From: Sphingobacteriales bacterium
GTDB lineage: Bacteria > Bacteroidota > Bacteroidia > Sphingobacteriales > Sphingobacteriaceae
DNA: 64,000 nt
Direction of reading: 5' to 3'
Assembly: GCA_026390835.1 (NCBI GenBank)
Contig: JAPLFD010000020.1
Location: 62,001 to 126,000 of the forward strand
Under the pieces are notes generated by a model. The model was not told the DNA's origin and did no database searches. It saw nothing but the letters and a program-made list of their open reading frames with translations. Below are positions 1 through 9,123 of the stretch, piece after piece (within the stretch, counting starts at the first letter, position 1; every line of letters begins with the position of its first letter). Both the position numbers and the translations under genes were made by a program.

Positions 1-1
1 T

Positions 2-806
2 CCTTTTATCACCTTCGAAAATGGAACCTTTCAAACGGTTGCCATAGCTAGCGTAAGTAAAGTTAGTGGTCGATATGAGTTGGCACAAACACAAACCCAT
101 CATTCTATTGAGGGGCGCAATATTATTCGAGAAACAACCTTAAAAGAATATTTACAAGATCCACATGCAGGCAACAAGCATTCAGACCATAAAACGTATG
201 ATTTATGGGATAAATATGAAACGCCAGGTAACAATTGGGTAATGGCAATCGATTTAAATGCATGTACAGGTTGTGGTGCGTGTATTGTAGCCTGTAGTGC
301 CGAAAATAATGTTCCGGTGGTAGGCCGTGACGAGGTTCGCCGTCGTCGTGAAATGCATTGGATCCGTATCGATCGCTACTATAGCTATAACGAAAATGGT
401 ACAGCTGTTACCGAGGAAAACGAAATTGCCGACTTAGAAAACTTGGACGATGTATCCGTGATTCACCAACCTATGATGTGTCAGCATTGTGAAATTGGTA
501 TTAAATCCGGATGTTACCACCCGTTCACGTGGGGTAATGGAAAAATGCTCTATGTGTATTCAACGTATACAAGCAGGTAAATTGCAAGCAAAAATTGATA
601 AACGTCCGTTGAAAGATGGCGATATCCAAGTAGCTTGCCAGCAAACTTGCCCTGCCAATGCCATTATTTTTGGCGACGGTAATGATCCAGAATCTGCCGT
701 TTCTAAAGCATTACAAAGTGAACGTACCTATTACGTATTGGAAGAACTAAACGTTCAGCCAGGTGTTGGGTATCAAGTAAAAGTTAGAAATACGTCAGAA
801 TTATAA
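2..806 (+). pseudogene. actB: Alternative complex III Fe-S subunit ActB, 3' part, disrupted by internal deletion/frameshift
   Basis: This is the C-terminal iron-sulfur part of ActB, the large periplasmic subunit of alternative complex III (quinol:electron acceptor oxidoreductase). The reading frame is open from the window edge, so the gene begins upstream. The first cluster motif (CTGCGACIVAC) is present, and the frame runs through MMCQHCE near base 487, then continues in the wrong frame to a stop at 580. The rest of the protein (LNPDVTTRSRGVMEKC, CSMC, later CQQTCP) is in another frame up to 806. From the family, about 60-70 residues that normally lie between CQHCEN and the LNPDVT segment are missing, including several cluster cysteines. 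Either the gene is truly broken or this is a local assembly error. Family call is secure; intactness is not. Confidence 0.8.
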
Positions 807-834
807 AATTTCGTAGAAAAGTAATTAAAAAATT

Positions 835-2307
835 ATGTCATCGCATCACGAATCAATACTTAGAGAACCCTTAATTACCGGTGAAAACATCACGTATGCT
901 AAAATCACTGAAGATGTATTGGTTCCTGTGGAAAATAAAGCGAATAAAGCTTGGTGGATTGGCTTCACCATTGCATCGCTTGGCGCCTTATTGTGGGTAT
1001 TTGCTGTTAGTTATACTTTTTGGACGGGTATTGGTGCCTGGGGTTTAAACAAAACTGTGGGTTGGGCCTGGGATATCACTGGTTTCGTATGGTGGGTAGG
1101 TATTGGTCACGCCGGAACATTAATTTCTGCAGTACTTTTACTTTTCCGTCAGAATTGGCGTAACTCCATCAATCGTTCGGCAGAGGCAATGACCATTTTT
1201 GCTGTAATTTGTGCCGCAACATATATTATTTCACACATGGGCCGCCCATGGTTATTTTATTGGGCATTGCCTTTACCTAACCAATTTGGTTCTTTGTGGG
1301 TAAACTTCAACTCTCCATTGGTGTGGGACGTATTTGCAATTTCTACCTATTTCTCGGTTTCCTTAATTTTCTGGTATACCGGTTTATTGCCAGATATTGC
1401 AACCATTCGCGATCGTGCTACTGGTCTTCGTCGTAAAATATATTCCACGCTTTCTTTCGGTTGGAATGGTTCAGTAAAAACCTGGCAACGTTTTGAAGCG
1501 GTATCGTTAATCCTAGCAGGTGTTTCTACACCCTTGGTACTATCGGTACACACCATTGTATCTATGGATTTTGCTACTTCGGTTATACCGGGATGGCACA
1601 CTACTATTTTCCCTCCTTACTTTGTGGCTGGTGCAATTTTCTCTGGTTTTGCCATGGTGCAAACCTTATTATTAATTACCCGTAAGGTGATGAATTTTGA
1701 GAACTACATTACCATGTTTCATATCGAATCGATGAATAAAATCATCATCGTTACGGGATCTATTGTGGGTGTAGCCTATTTAACTGAATTATTTATTGCG
1801 TGGTATTCTGGTGCTGAGTACGAACAATATGCGTTCTTGAACCGTGTGAGTGGTCCGTATTGGTGGGCGTATTGGTGCATGATGACTTGTAACGTAATCT
1901 CACCTCAATTGTTCTGGTTTAAAAAAATTCGTACCAGTATTGCAGCCTCCTGGATTTTATCTATAGTGGTAAACATTGGTATGTGGTTTGAGCGTTTCGT
2001 AATTATCGTAACCTCCTTACACCGCGATTATTTACCATCTAGTTGGGTGATGTTTTATCCAACATGGGTAGACGTAGCCATTTTTGTGGGCTCCATTGGA
2101 GTATTTTTTACTTTGTTCTTGTTGTTTTTACGCTTTTTACCAGCTATAGCCATGGCTGAGGTGAAACTTCTAGTAAAATCTTCTAGCGAACAAGCAAAAA
2201 AGGAACTGATAGCGAAAGGCAATCTAAATAAAGAGCACGCTAAATTTTATGTAGATTCTTTATCTAAATACGATAGTGTAAACCCGGCTGATTACGCAAA
2301 AATTTAA
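835..2307 (+). CDS. actC: Alternative complex III membrane subunit ActC (NrfD/PsrC family)
   Basis: Integral membrane quinol-oxidising subunit of alternative complex III, 490 residues, the usual length for ActC. The hydrophilic N-terminus (about 1-40) is followed by roughly ten hydrophobic segments rich in Trp and Tyr. The segment with HAGTLISAVLLLFRQNWR and the following SAEAMTIFA are typical of the NrfD-like family. It follows actB by 28 bases and precedes actD by 2 bases, so it belongs to the act operon. ActC is thought to provide the quinol site and possibly a proton path. Family membership is very likely from sequence and context. Confidence 0.95.
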   Translation: MSSHHESILREPLITGENITYAKITEDVLVPVENKANKAWWIGFTIASLGALLWVFAVSYTFWTGIGAWGLNKTVGWAWDITGFVWWVGIGHAGTLISAVLLLFRQNWRNSINRSAEAMTIFAVICAATYIISHMGRPWLFYWALPLPNQFGSLWVNFNSPLVWDVFAISTYFSVSLIFWYTGLLPDIATIRDRATGLRRKIYSTLSFGWNGSVKTWQRFEAVSLILAGVSTPLVLSVHTIVSMDFATSVIPGWHTTIFPPYFVAGAIFSGFAMVQTLLLITRKVMNFENYITMFHIESMNKIIIVTGSIVGVAYLTELFIAWYSGAEYEQYAFLNRVSGPYWWAYWCMMTCNVISPQLFWFKKIRTSIAASWILSIVVNIGMWFERFVIIVTSLHRDYLPSSWVMFYPTWVDVAIFVGSIGVFFTLFLLFLRFLPAIAMAEVKLLVKSSSEQAKKELIAKGNLNKEHAKFYVDSLSKYDSVNPADYAKI

Positions 2308-2309
2308 TT

Positions 2310-2846
2310 ATGAGTAAAACGAAATACATATTGGGCGCTTTTGCCGATCCGGATGAAATGTTGCTTGGCATTGATAAGCTTCAGGAGCATAATATTGCCA
2401 TTTACGATGTGTTTACACCTATGCCTATTCATGGAATTGAAGCTAAATTAGGCATTAAACCATCGCGTTTGCCTAAAGCTGCCTTTTGGTTTGGTCTTAC
2501 GGGTACTTGTACTGCTTTTGCTATGATTTATTATATGTTGGTATTTGATTGGCCCATGAACATTGGCGGTAAACCAGCCTTTGCTGTTCCCGATTTTGTA
2601 CCCGTATTGTTTGAATTAACCGTATTATTTGCGGCTTTTGGCATGGTATTTACTTTTTTCTTTAAAAATCATTTATTTCCGGGTCGCACCCCTAGAGTGA
2701 TGCATTTACGTGCCACCAATGACCGGTTTATTATCGCCATAAATGCTCAAGAAGTAAGTGACGCTAAAAAAGTAGAAAGTTTATTAAAAGATGCTGGAGC
2801 TGTAGAAGTTTTGCACAACGATAGAAAATATGTTAGCTATGAATAA
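2310..2846 (+). CDS. actD: Alternative complex III subunit ActD (DUF3341)
   Basis: Subunit of alternative complex III, 178 residues. The first 55 or so residues form a soluble domain beginning KTKYILGAFADPDEML, and the segment FTPMPIHG is a DUF3341 hallmark. Two hydrophobic helices follow (about 65-85 and 100-125), then a short soluble tail. It starts 2 bases after actC and its end overlaps actE by 8-17 bases, indicating tight translational coupling within the act operon. In the known structures ActD packs against the membrane subunits; no catalytic residues are expected. Confidence 0.93.
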   Translation: MSKTKYILGAFADPDEMLLGIDKLQEHNIAIYDVFTPMPIHGIEAKLGIKPSRLPKAAFWFGLTGTCTAFAMIYYMLVFDWPMNIGGKPAFAVPDFVPVLFELTVLFAAFGMVFTFFFKNHLFPGRTPRVMHLRATNDRFIIAINAQEVSDAKKVESLLKDAGAVEVLHNDRKYVSYE

Positions 2847-3417
2847 ATCTTGCATGACCATAATACTTGTTGCGTTAGTAGTTGCGCTTACTGCTTGCTC
2901 TAATAATAGAAGTACAGGCTGGGAATTTGCTCGTAATATGTATGACCCCATTGCGTATAACCCTGATCAGCCTAATAATAATTTCAAAAATGGCCAAACG
3001 GCGCAGGTACCACCAAGCCATACTATGCCAGTTGGTTTCTCTAAAACAGAAGATCAATACCCTAATACTTTAGAAGGGTACGAGGCAGCAGGTAAAAACT
3101 TATCAAATCCATTACCGCTTACGGTGCCAACCTTAGAACAAGGAAAATCACTTTATTTAAATATGTGCTCACAGTGCCATGGTTTACAAGGTAAGGGAGA
3201 TGGTGCAATTGTTAAGCTGCAAAAATTTCCTGCTCCTCCTTCATATGCCGGCGGTACATCTTCTCGTGGTGGTGCCATGAAAGATTTAACGGATGGAAAG
3301 ATATTTCATACCATTACCTATGGTGTAAACTTAATGGGAGCACACCGCTACCAACTAACGCCTACAGAGCGTTGGAAAATTGTTATGTACGTTCACGAAT
3401 TACAAAAATTACAGTAG
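2839..3417 (+). CDS. actE: Alternative complex III mono-heme cytochrome c lipoprotein ActE
   Basis: Mono-heme cytochrome c subunit of alternative complex III. The ATG at 2839 gives an ideal lipoprotein signal: MNKS, a hydrophobic core, then LTAC with the lipidated Cys at residue 20; an in-frame ATG at 2830 is an alternative. The heme motif CSQCH covers residues 110-114 and a distal Met lies in NLMGAHRY. The gene overlaps the end of actD. Electrons probably flow from the ActB clusters through this heme toward the downstream oxidase. Members often carry one or more hemes; only one CxxCH is seen here. Confidence 0.93.
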   Translation: MNKSCMTIILVALVVALTACSNNRSTGWEFARNMYDPIAYNPDQPNNNFKNGQTAQVPPSHTMPVGFSKTEDQYPNTLEGYEAAGKNLSNPLPLTVPTLEQGKSLYLNMCSQCHGLQGKGDGAIVKLQKFPAPPSYAGGTSSRGGAMKDLTDGKIFHTITYGVNLMGAHRYQLTPTERWKIVMYVHELQKLQ

Positions 3418-3436
3418 TTAATTGCTCAACATCCAC

Positions 3437-4657
3437 ATGGGAACTCACGCTAAAACACATAATTTCGCTCAATACTTCCAATTTACAGGGAAAGCAAAAA
3501 CCTGGAGCTTATTGGCAGTTGTATTAGGCCTTGCTGCCATTGGGTATGGCTTTTACTCTGGTCATGCTGAGCGTACTTTTGCCAATTTGCTATTAATGGC
3601 CTATTATTTTACTTGCGTTTGTGCTGCAGGTACATTCTTCCTTGCCTTGCAATTTGTATCTCAATCGGGCTGGTCAGCTGGCTTAATTAGAGTTCCGCAA
3701 GCCTTTGCCAAAGTATTACCTATTGCCTCTATTATATTAATTGCGGTATGTGCAGCAGGATTACAAACTCACAATTTATACCACCACTGGAACGAAGAAG
3801 GATTATCAGATCCGAATAGCCCTAATTACGATGCACTAATTGCCGGTAAATCCGCGTTTTTAAATGTTCCTTTCTTTTTAACCCGTTTAGTTGTTTTCTT
3901 AGGGGTATATAGCATTTTTGCGATGGTTTTAACTAAATTATCTAACCGCGAAGATTTAGAAGGAGGGCTAAAAAACTACCGTAAAAGCATTACTTATTCA
4001 GCAATTTTCTTGGTAATTTTTGGTTTTACCACCCCAATTTGGGCCTTTGATACCATCATGTCTTTAGAAGCACACTGGTTCTCTACCATGTTTGGTTGGT
4101 ATAACTTTGCCGCTATGTGGGTAAGTGGAATGGCTGCAGTAACCTTAACCGTAATTTTATTAAAACGTAATGGCTATATCAGTTGGATTAATGAAAGCCA
4201 TTTACACGATTTAGGTAAATTTATGTTTGCCTTCTCTATTTTCTGGACCTACGTATGGTTTTCTCAATTTTTATTGATTTACTATGCCAACATACCAGAA
4301 GAAACGGTGTATTTCTACAAACGCTGGGAGCCAGAATATATGCCATGGTTCTGGTTAAACATTGTTATCAACTTTTTATCCCCCCTATTAATTTTAATGA
4401 GTAGAGGTGCCAAACGAAAAGAAAATACATTAATTTTTGTAGCCATATTGTTGTTATGTGGCCATTGGTTAGATTATTACATGATGATTATGCCTGGTAC
4501 CGTTGCCGAACACCGTGGTTTTGGTGTTATTGAAGTGGGTACTGCTGTTTGTTTTGTAGGCTTGTTTAGTTTTCTCATGTTAACCATGCTGAGCAAAAAG
4601 CCATTGGCGCCTGCAAACCATCCGTTTTTAGAAGAGAGCGTAAATCATCACATTTAA
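3437..4657 (+). CDS. actF: Alternative complex III membrane subunit ActF
   Basis: Second large membrane subunit of alternative complex III, distantly related to ActC. The ATG at 3437 (MGTHAKTHNF) is preferred over an in-frame TTG at 3422. The protein has about ten transmembrane segments, with His/Trp-rich loops such as HNLYHHWNEEG and FWTYVWFSQFLLIYYAN, typical of ActF. It ends 35 bases before coxB, linking complex III-like genes directly to the oxidase genes, as expected if the two assemble as a supercomplex. Confidence 0.93.
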   Translation: MGTHAKTHNFAQYFQFTGKAKTWSLLAVVLGLAAIGYGFYSGHAERTFANLLLMAYYFTCVCAAGTFFLALQFVSQSGWSAGLIRVPQAFAKVLPIASIILIAVCAAGLQTHNLYHHWNEEGLSDPNSPNYDALIAGKSAFLNVPFFLTRLVVFLGVYSIFAMVLTKLSNREDLEGGLKNYRKSITYSAIFLVIFGFTTPIWAFDTIMSLEAHWFSTMFGWYNFAAMWVSGMAAVTLTVILLKRNGYISWINESHLHDLGKFMFAFSIFWTYVWFSQFLLIYYANIPEETVYFYKRWEPEYMPWFWLNIVINFLSPLLILMSRGAKRKENTLIFVAILLLCGHWLDYYMMIMPGTVAEHRGFGVIEVGTAVCFVGLFSFLMLTMLSKKPLAPANHPFLEESVNHHI

Positions 4658-4692
4658 TAGTAAACGAAATATATCTAGTGTTCGATAAGAAA

Positions 4693-6018
4693 ATGAGAGT
4701 TATAAATTTTTTCAAAAGTCCTTTATTGTATAGCTTAGTATTAGTTGTAGGCTTATTGAGTGCCCTTAGTGTTCAGGCACAAACAACAGATACTACAGCT
4801 GTATCTATGACTACTGCCATGGATACTGCCAGTACTGCGGCGGCGGCTGGTCCTGCAATTCCAACATTAATTAGCACAGATGTTGATACCACGCAATTGT
4901 CATGGAACTTGGGCGATGGCCAAGGAAACCCAGTTGAAATCGGTAAAATAGCGCCTGATTATACGCCCATATACAAATCATTCAGTTACTATTTCTTGTT
5001 GTTTTTCTTGTTTTGCGCATTTATTGCCATCATTGGCAGGTCATTAAAGGCATACGAACTAACACGCAGCATCCAGGGTAAAGAAAAGGGAATCAATTGG
5101 CATCGTATCCAAGCCGTTTTATTAGGCATTGTATTGGTGGTAGGTTTATATGGTGCTTATTGGTCGTATACTACACAAGGTGCTATGGTAAATTCCATTT
5201 CTGGTACCGAGCACGGTGAACGTATTGATTTCATGTTTAATATTACCGTGATAATTACCACGATAGTTTTTGTCATTACACACATCTTATTATTCGGTTT
5301 TTCTGTTCGTTATGCAGGTTCCGAAAAAAGAAAAGCATATTTCTATCCACATAACAATGCCATTGAGCGTTTATGGACAATTGCTCCGGCTATTGTGTTA
5401 ACCGTGTTGGTGTTATTAGGTTTCTTTACTTGGAAAGGGATTACCAATATTTCCGATTCGGATCAAAAAAATGCGCTTCAGGTAGAGGTTACCGGAGAGC
5501 AATTCAAATGGTCTCTTCGTTATTCTGGTGCCGATAACCAAATTGGCACCCGTAATTATAAGTTGATTAGTCCTACCAATGGTTTAGGTATTGATTTTAC
5601 CGATAAAAAAAGCTGGGACGATCGTTTAGCAGGCGATATTGTTTTGCCCGTAAATCGTTCGGTACGTTTCACTATTGGTTCTAAAGATGTTTTGCACAGT
5701 TTCTACATTCCTACGTTTAGGGTACAAATGAATGCTGTACCGGGCATGCCTACCTATTTCCAGTTTACACCTAAATACACTACCGCAGAAATGCGTGGAA
5801 AATTAAACGATCCAAAATTCGACTACATTTTATTATGTGCAAAAATTTGTGGAGCAGGTCACTACAACATGCAAGTTAAAGTACGTGTAGTATCTGAAAA
5901 AGAGTATCAAGAGTGGTTAACTAAACAACCATTGTATTATAATGATGATGTGAAAAAAGAACTTCAAATGGCTTCTGCTAACACATCCGCTCAACTAGCA
6001 TTAACTTCTAACAACTAA
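4693..6018 (+). CDS. coxB: Cytochrome c oxidase subunit II
   Basis: Subunit II of an aa3/caa3-type cytochrome oxidase, carrying the CuA site that receives electrons. The ATG at 4693 (MRVINFFKS) gives a signal peptide ending near VQAQ; an in-frame GTG at 4678 is an alternative. After a Thr/Ala-rich linker come about three hydrophobic helices, then the periplasmic cupredoxin domain. The CuA ligands are in CAKICGAGHYNMQ, with another His in LHSFYIP. The Glu usually seen in CAEICG is Lys here, which I believe is common in this phylum. No heme c motif is present, so it is a subunit II without a fused cytochrome. Confidence 0.96.
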   Translation: MRVINFFKSPLLYSLVLVVGLLSALSVQAQTTDTTAVSMTTAMDTASTAAAAGPAIPTLISTDVDTTQLSWNLGDGQGNPVEIGKIAPDYTPIYKSFSYYFLLFFLFCAFIAIIGRSLKAYELTRSIQGKEKGINWHRIQAVLLGIVLVVGLYGAYWSYTTQGAMVNSISGTEHGERIDFMFNITVIITTIVFVITHILLFGFSVRYAGSEKRKAYFYPHNNAIERLWTIAPAIVLTVLVLLGFFTWKGITNISDSDQKNALQVEVTGEQFKWSLRYSGADNQIGTRNYKLISPTNGLGIDFTDKKSWDDRLAGDIVLPVNRSVRFTIGSKDVLHSFYIPTFRVQMNAVPGMPTYFQFTPKYTTAEMRGKLNDPKFDYILLCAKICGAGHYNMQVKVRVVSEKEYQEWLTKQPLYYNDDVKKELQMASANTSAQLALTSNN

Positions 6019-6026
6019 AAACGTTT

Positions 6027-7982
6027 ATGGCAAGCACAGCACACGATACAGCAGTACACCACGACGATCACGGTCATCACCATGAAACTTTTTTGACTAA
6101 ATATGTGTTTAGTCAAGATCATAAAATGATTGCCAAACAATTCCTTATTACAGGAATTATTATGGGTGTTATTGCCATGTTTTTATCCGTATTGTTCCGT
6201 TTACAATTGGGGTGGCCAGATAAATCATTCCCAATTTTAGAAACCTTTTTAGGTAAATGGGCTGAAGGCGGTCGTATAAAACCAGATTTTTACTTGGCAT
6301 TGGTTACCATTCACGGTACCATGATGGTATTCTTTGTATTAACTGCAGGCTTGAGTGGAACGTTTAGTAACTTATTGATTCCTCTACAATTAGGAGCAAG
6401 AGATATGGCTTCGCCATTTATCAATATGCTTTCGTATTGGTTTTTCTTTTTGGCCTGTGTAATTATGATGGGTTCTTTCTTTGTAGAAAGTGGCCCTGCT
6501 AGTGCCGGTTGGACAGTTTATCCACCCCTATCGGCCTTGCCAAAAGCAATTTCGGGCTCAGGTTTGGGTATGACCTTGTGGTTAATGAGTATGGTATTGT
6601 TTGTAGCTTCTTCTTTAATGGGAGCCCTAAACTATATCAGTACGGTTTTAAACATGCGTACTAAAGGTATGAGTTTATGGCGGATGCCTTTAACCATTTG
6701 GGCATTTTTCTTAACAGCAATAACTGGGGTATTATCTTTCCCGGTGCTTGTTGCTGCGGTGGTATTGTTAATTTTCGACCGTAGTTTCGGAACCAGTTTC
6801 TATTTATCTGATATTGTGATGCAAGGGCAGGTATTACCTAACCAAGGGGGTAGCCCAATTTTGTGGCAACACTTATTTTGGTTTTTGGGTCACCCAGAGG
6901 TGTATATTGTATTGATGCCTGCTTTGGGTATTACTTCTGAAGTAATTGCAACCAATTCTCGTAAACCAATTTTCGGTTACCATGCCATGGTGTACTCTTT
7001 AATTGGTATTACCGTATTGTCGTTTATTGTGTGGGGTCACCACATGTTTCTTACCGGTATGAATCCGTTTTTGGGTGGTGTGTTTATGATAACCACGTTA
7101 ATTATTGCGGTACCATCGGCAGTAAAAACATTTAATTATTTAGCTACGCTTTGGAGAGGAAACATTCGTTTTACTCCGGCCATGCTTTTTGCTATTGGTT
7201 TGGTTTCCTTCTTTATCTCTGGTGGTTTAACCGGAATTTTCTTAGGAAATGCAGCCTTAGATATCAACCTACACGATACCTATTTTGTAGTAGCTCACTT
7301 CCACTTGGTAATGGGTTCTGCGGCTATTTTCGGAATGCTTTGTGGTGTTTACCATTGGTTCCCTAAAATGTTCCGTCGTGAAATGGACGAAAGATTAGGT
7401 TATTTACACTTTTGGATAACTTTTATTTGTGCGTATTTGGTATTCTTCCCTATGCACTTTATGGGATTAGATGGCGTGCCTCGTAGATATTATGCCTTTA
7501 CCGAATTTGAGTTTATGAAGGAGTGGTTAACGGTGAACGTATTTATTACTTGGGCTGCTATTGTAGCATCATTGGCGCAATTGGCATTCTTGTACAATTT
7601 CTTCCATTCTATTTTCTATGGTAAGAAAACCACGCAAAATCCATGGAATTCGAATACCTTGGAATGGACTACTCCGGTAGAACATTTACACGGTAACTGG
7701 CCAGGAGAAATTCCAACGGTATACCGTTGGCCATACGATTATAGCAAACCGGGCCATAACGAAGATTTTATTCCGCAAACTACACCGTTCTCAGAAACCA
7801 TGAGCTCTAACGTGGCGCACGATTTTGAGGGCAATGCAGAAGCAGAGCTGTTGCAGGCAGAGTATGCAGCTAAAGGAACAAAAAAATCGGTAGTTGCGGC
7901 TAAGCCGGTAGCTAAAGCAGCAGCAAAAACTGCTAAAAAGCCTGCGGCAAAGAAAAAGACAACGCCTACTAAAAAGGCTTAA
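6027..7982 (+). CDS. coxA: Cytochrome c oxidase subunit I
   Basis: Catalytic heme-copper subunit of the terminal oxidase. About twelve helices contain HGTMMVFF (low-spin heme ligand), GHPEVYIVLMP (CuB His and cross-linked Tyr; the Glu marks an A1-type D channel), GHHMFLTGM (CuB His pair) and HDTYFVVAHFHLVMG (heme ligands). The N-terminus is His-rich. At 651 residues it is longer than usual because of a C-terminal tail of about 35 residues built almost only of Ala, Lys, Pro, Val and Thr. It lies 8 bases after coxB and is followed by a strong hairpin terminator. Confidence 0.97.
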   Translation: MASTAHDTAVHHDDHGHHHETFLTKYVFSQDHKMIAKQFLITGIIMGVIAMFLSVLFRLQLGWPDKSFPILETFLGKWAEGGRIKPDFYLALVTIHGTMMVFFVLTAGLSGTFSNLLIPLQLGARDMASPFINMLSYWFFFLACVIMMGSFFVESGPASAGWTVYPPLSALPKAISGSGLGMTLWLMSMVLFVASSLMGALNYISTVLNMRTKGMSLWRMPLTIWAFFLTAITGVLSFPVLVAAVVLLIFDRSFGTSFYLSDIVMQGQVLPNQGGSPILWQHLFWFLGHPEVYIVLMPALGITSEVIATNSRKPIFGYHAMVYSLIGITVLSFIVWGHHMFLTGMNPFLGGVFMITTLIIAVPSAVKTFNYLATLWRGNIRFTPAMLFAIGLVSFFISGGLTGIFLGNAALDINLHDTYFVVAHFHLVMGSAAIFGMLCGVYHWFPKMFRREMDERLGYLHFWITFICAYLVFFPMHFMGLDGVPRRYYAFTEFEFMKEWLTVNVFITWAAIVASLAQLAFLYNFFHSIFYGKKTTQNPWNSNTLEWTTPVEHLHGNWPGEIPTVYRWPYDYSKPGHNEDFIPQTTPFSETMSSNVAHDFEGNAEAELLQAEYAAKGTKKSVVAAKPVAKAAAKTAKKPAAKKKTTPTKKA

Positions 7983-8000
7983 GATAGAATACCACCTATG

Positions 8001-8053
8001 TTTAGGGTATCTGGCCTAAGTTTTTTTGAACTTACCGATACCCTAAATTTTTT
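8001..8053 (+). terminator. Hairpin terminator after coxA
   Basis: A perfect 11-bp inverted repeat (TTTAGGGTATC at 8001-8011 and GATACCCTAAA at 8037-8047) is followed by six T. Inside it sits a second 6-bp repeat (TAAGTT at 8017-8022, AACTTA at 8029-8034). Together they form one long stem in the 79-base gap between coxA and ctaA. It looks like a Rho-independent terminator or attenuator that separates the act-coxBA genes from the heme A/subunit III genes. Confidence 0.75.
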
Positions 8054-8061
8054 ATAGCACC

Positions 8062-9123
8062 ATGCATTCAGCAGCCGAAAAACGATTTATACGAGTAAAC
8101 CTGTTAGGCATTATCAGCTTATTTTTGGTGATATTGGCCGGTGGTGTGGTACGTAGTTCGGGGTCGGGAATGGGCTGTCCAGATTGGCCGAAGTGTTTCG
8201 ATCAGTACGTTCCGCCAACCTCGGTTTCGCAATTGCCTGCCAATTATCAAGAAAAATATGTAGCCGGTAGAGTAGCTAAAAACGAACGCTTTGCTAAAAC
8301 ACTCGATGTGTTGGGTTATGGCGATTTGGCCCTGCGCATTAGAGAAGATAAAAGCATTTTACTCCCGGAGGAGTTTAACGTCACCAAAACCTGGACTGAA
8401 TATATCAATCGGTTAATTGGGGCTATTTGTGGTTTGTTTTTGTTGGGGGCAGTGTTTCTATCTTTCCCCTATTTAAAAACCAGAAAACGTATTTTCTTTT
8501 TGAGTGCCTTCAATGTGCTTTTAATAGGTTTCCAAGCCTGGTTAGGTTCTATTGTAGTGTCTACCAACTTACTGGCTTGGGTGGTTACCGTTCATATGTT
8601 AGTGGCTTTAGCCATTATCGCCATCAGTATGTATACCTATTACGATGCTAGAAATTTTCAAAAACTTGCTCTTCCCGTACATCGTACAGTAAAGGTTATG
8701 GCTTTCTTTTTGTTTGTACTAACTATTGGTCAAATTATATTGGGCACCGAAGTGCGTGAGCAAATAGATGCCATTGCCTCATTTATGAATAATACTGGCC
8801 GAGAATTGTGGGTAGATAAAGCAGATTTTTTTAAAATTCACCGAAGTTTAACCATTTTAGTTATTTCACTAACTTTTGCTTTAGAGCGTCGCTTGGTAAA
8901 ACAGTATGCAGAAAAATCACTAGCTATACGTGCCATAAACTACTCCTTCGCTTTTCTTGGAGCACAAGTAGTTTTAGGTATTTCCTTAGCCTATTTCGCA
9001 TTGCCGCCAGTGGCCCAAGCCTTACATCTTGTATTTGCTAGTTTATTGTTTGCTTCACAATTCTATGTAGTGTTGGCTTTAGGGAAAAGTACTCGGAAAG
9101 AAGAGGAGGCAAGCCATGCGTAA
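8062..9123 (+). CDS. ctaA: Heme A synthase (COX15/CtaA family)
   Basis: Membrane enzyme that converts heme O to heme A for the oxidase. It has 353 residues and about eight helices, with the CtaA/COX15 signature GGVVRSSGSGMGCPDWPKCF near the N-terminus, TEYINRLIGAICG (helix with a heme-ligand region) and later FFKIHRSLTILVIS and ALHLVFASLLF with conserved His. The preceding hairpin suggests its own promoter or attenuated read-through. Its end overlaps ctaB by 8 bases. Confidence 0.95.
   Translation: MHSAAEKRFIRVNLLGIISLFLVILAGGVVRSSGSGMGCPDWPKCFDQYVPPTSVSQLPANYQEKYVAGRVAKNERFAKTLDVLGYGDLALRIREDKSILLPEEFNVTKTWTEYINRLIGAICGLFLLGAVFLSFPYLKTRKRIFFLSAFNVLLIGFQAWLGSIVVSTNLLAWVVTVHMLVALAIIAISMYTYYDARNFQKLALPVHRTVKVMAFFLFVLTIGQIILGTEVREQIDAIASFMNNTGRELWVDKADFFKIHRSLTILVISLTFALERRLVKQYAEKSLAIRAINYSFAFLGAQVVLGISLAYFALPPVAQALHLVFASLLFASQFYVVLALGKSTRKEEEASHA

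Noticed and set aside
835-2307. Polysulfide or nitrite reductase membrane subunit (NrfD/PsrC)
   Set aside because: The ActB-ActD-ActE-ActF context and length identify it as ActC of alternative complex III.
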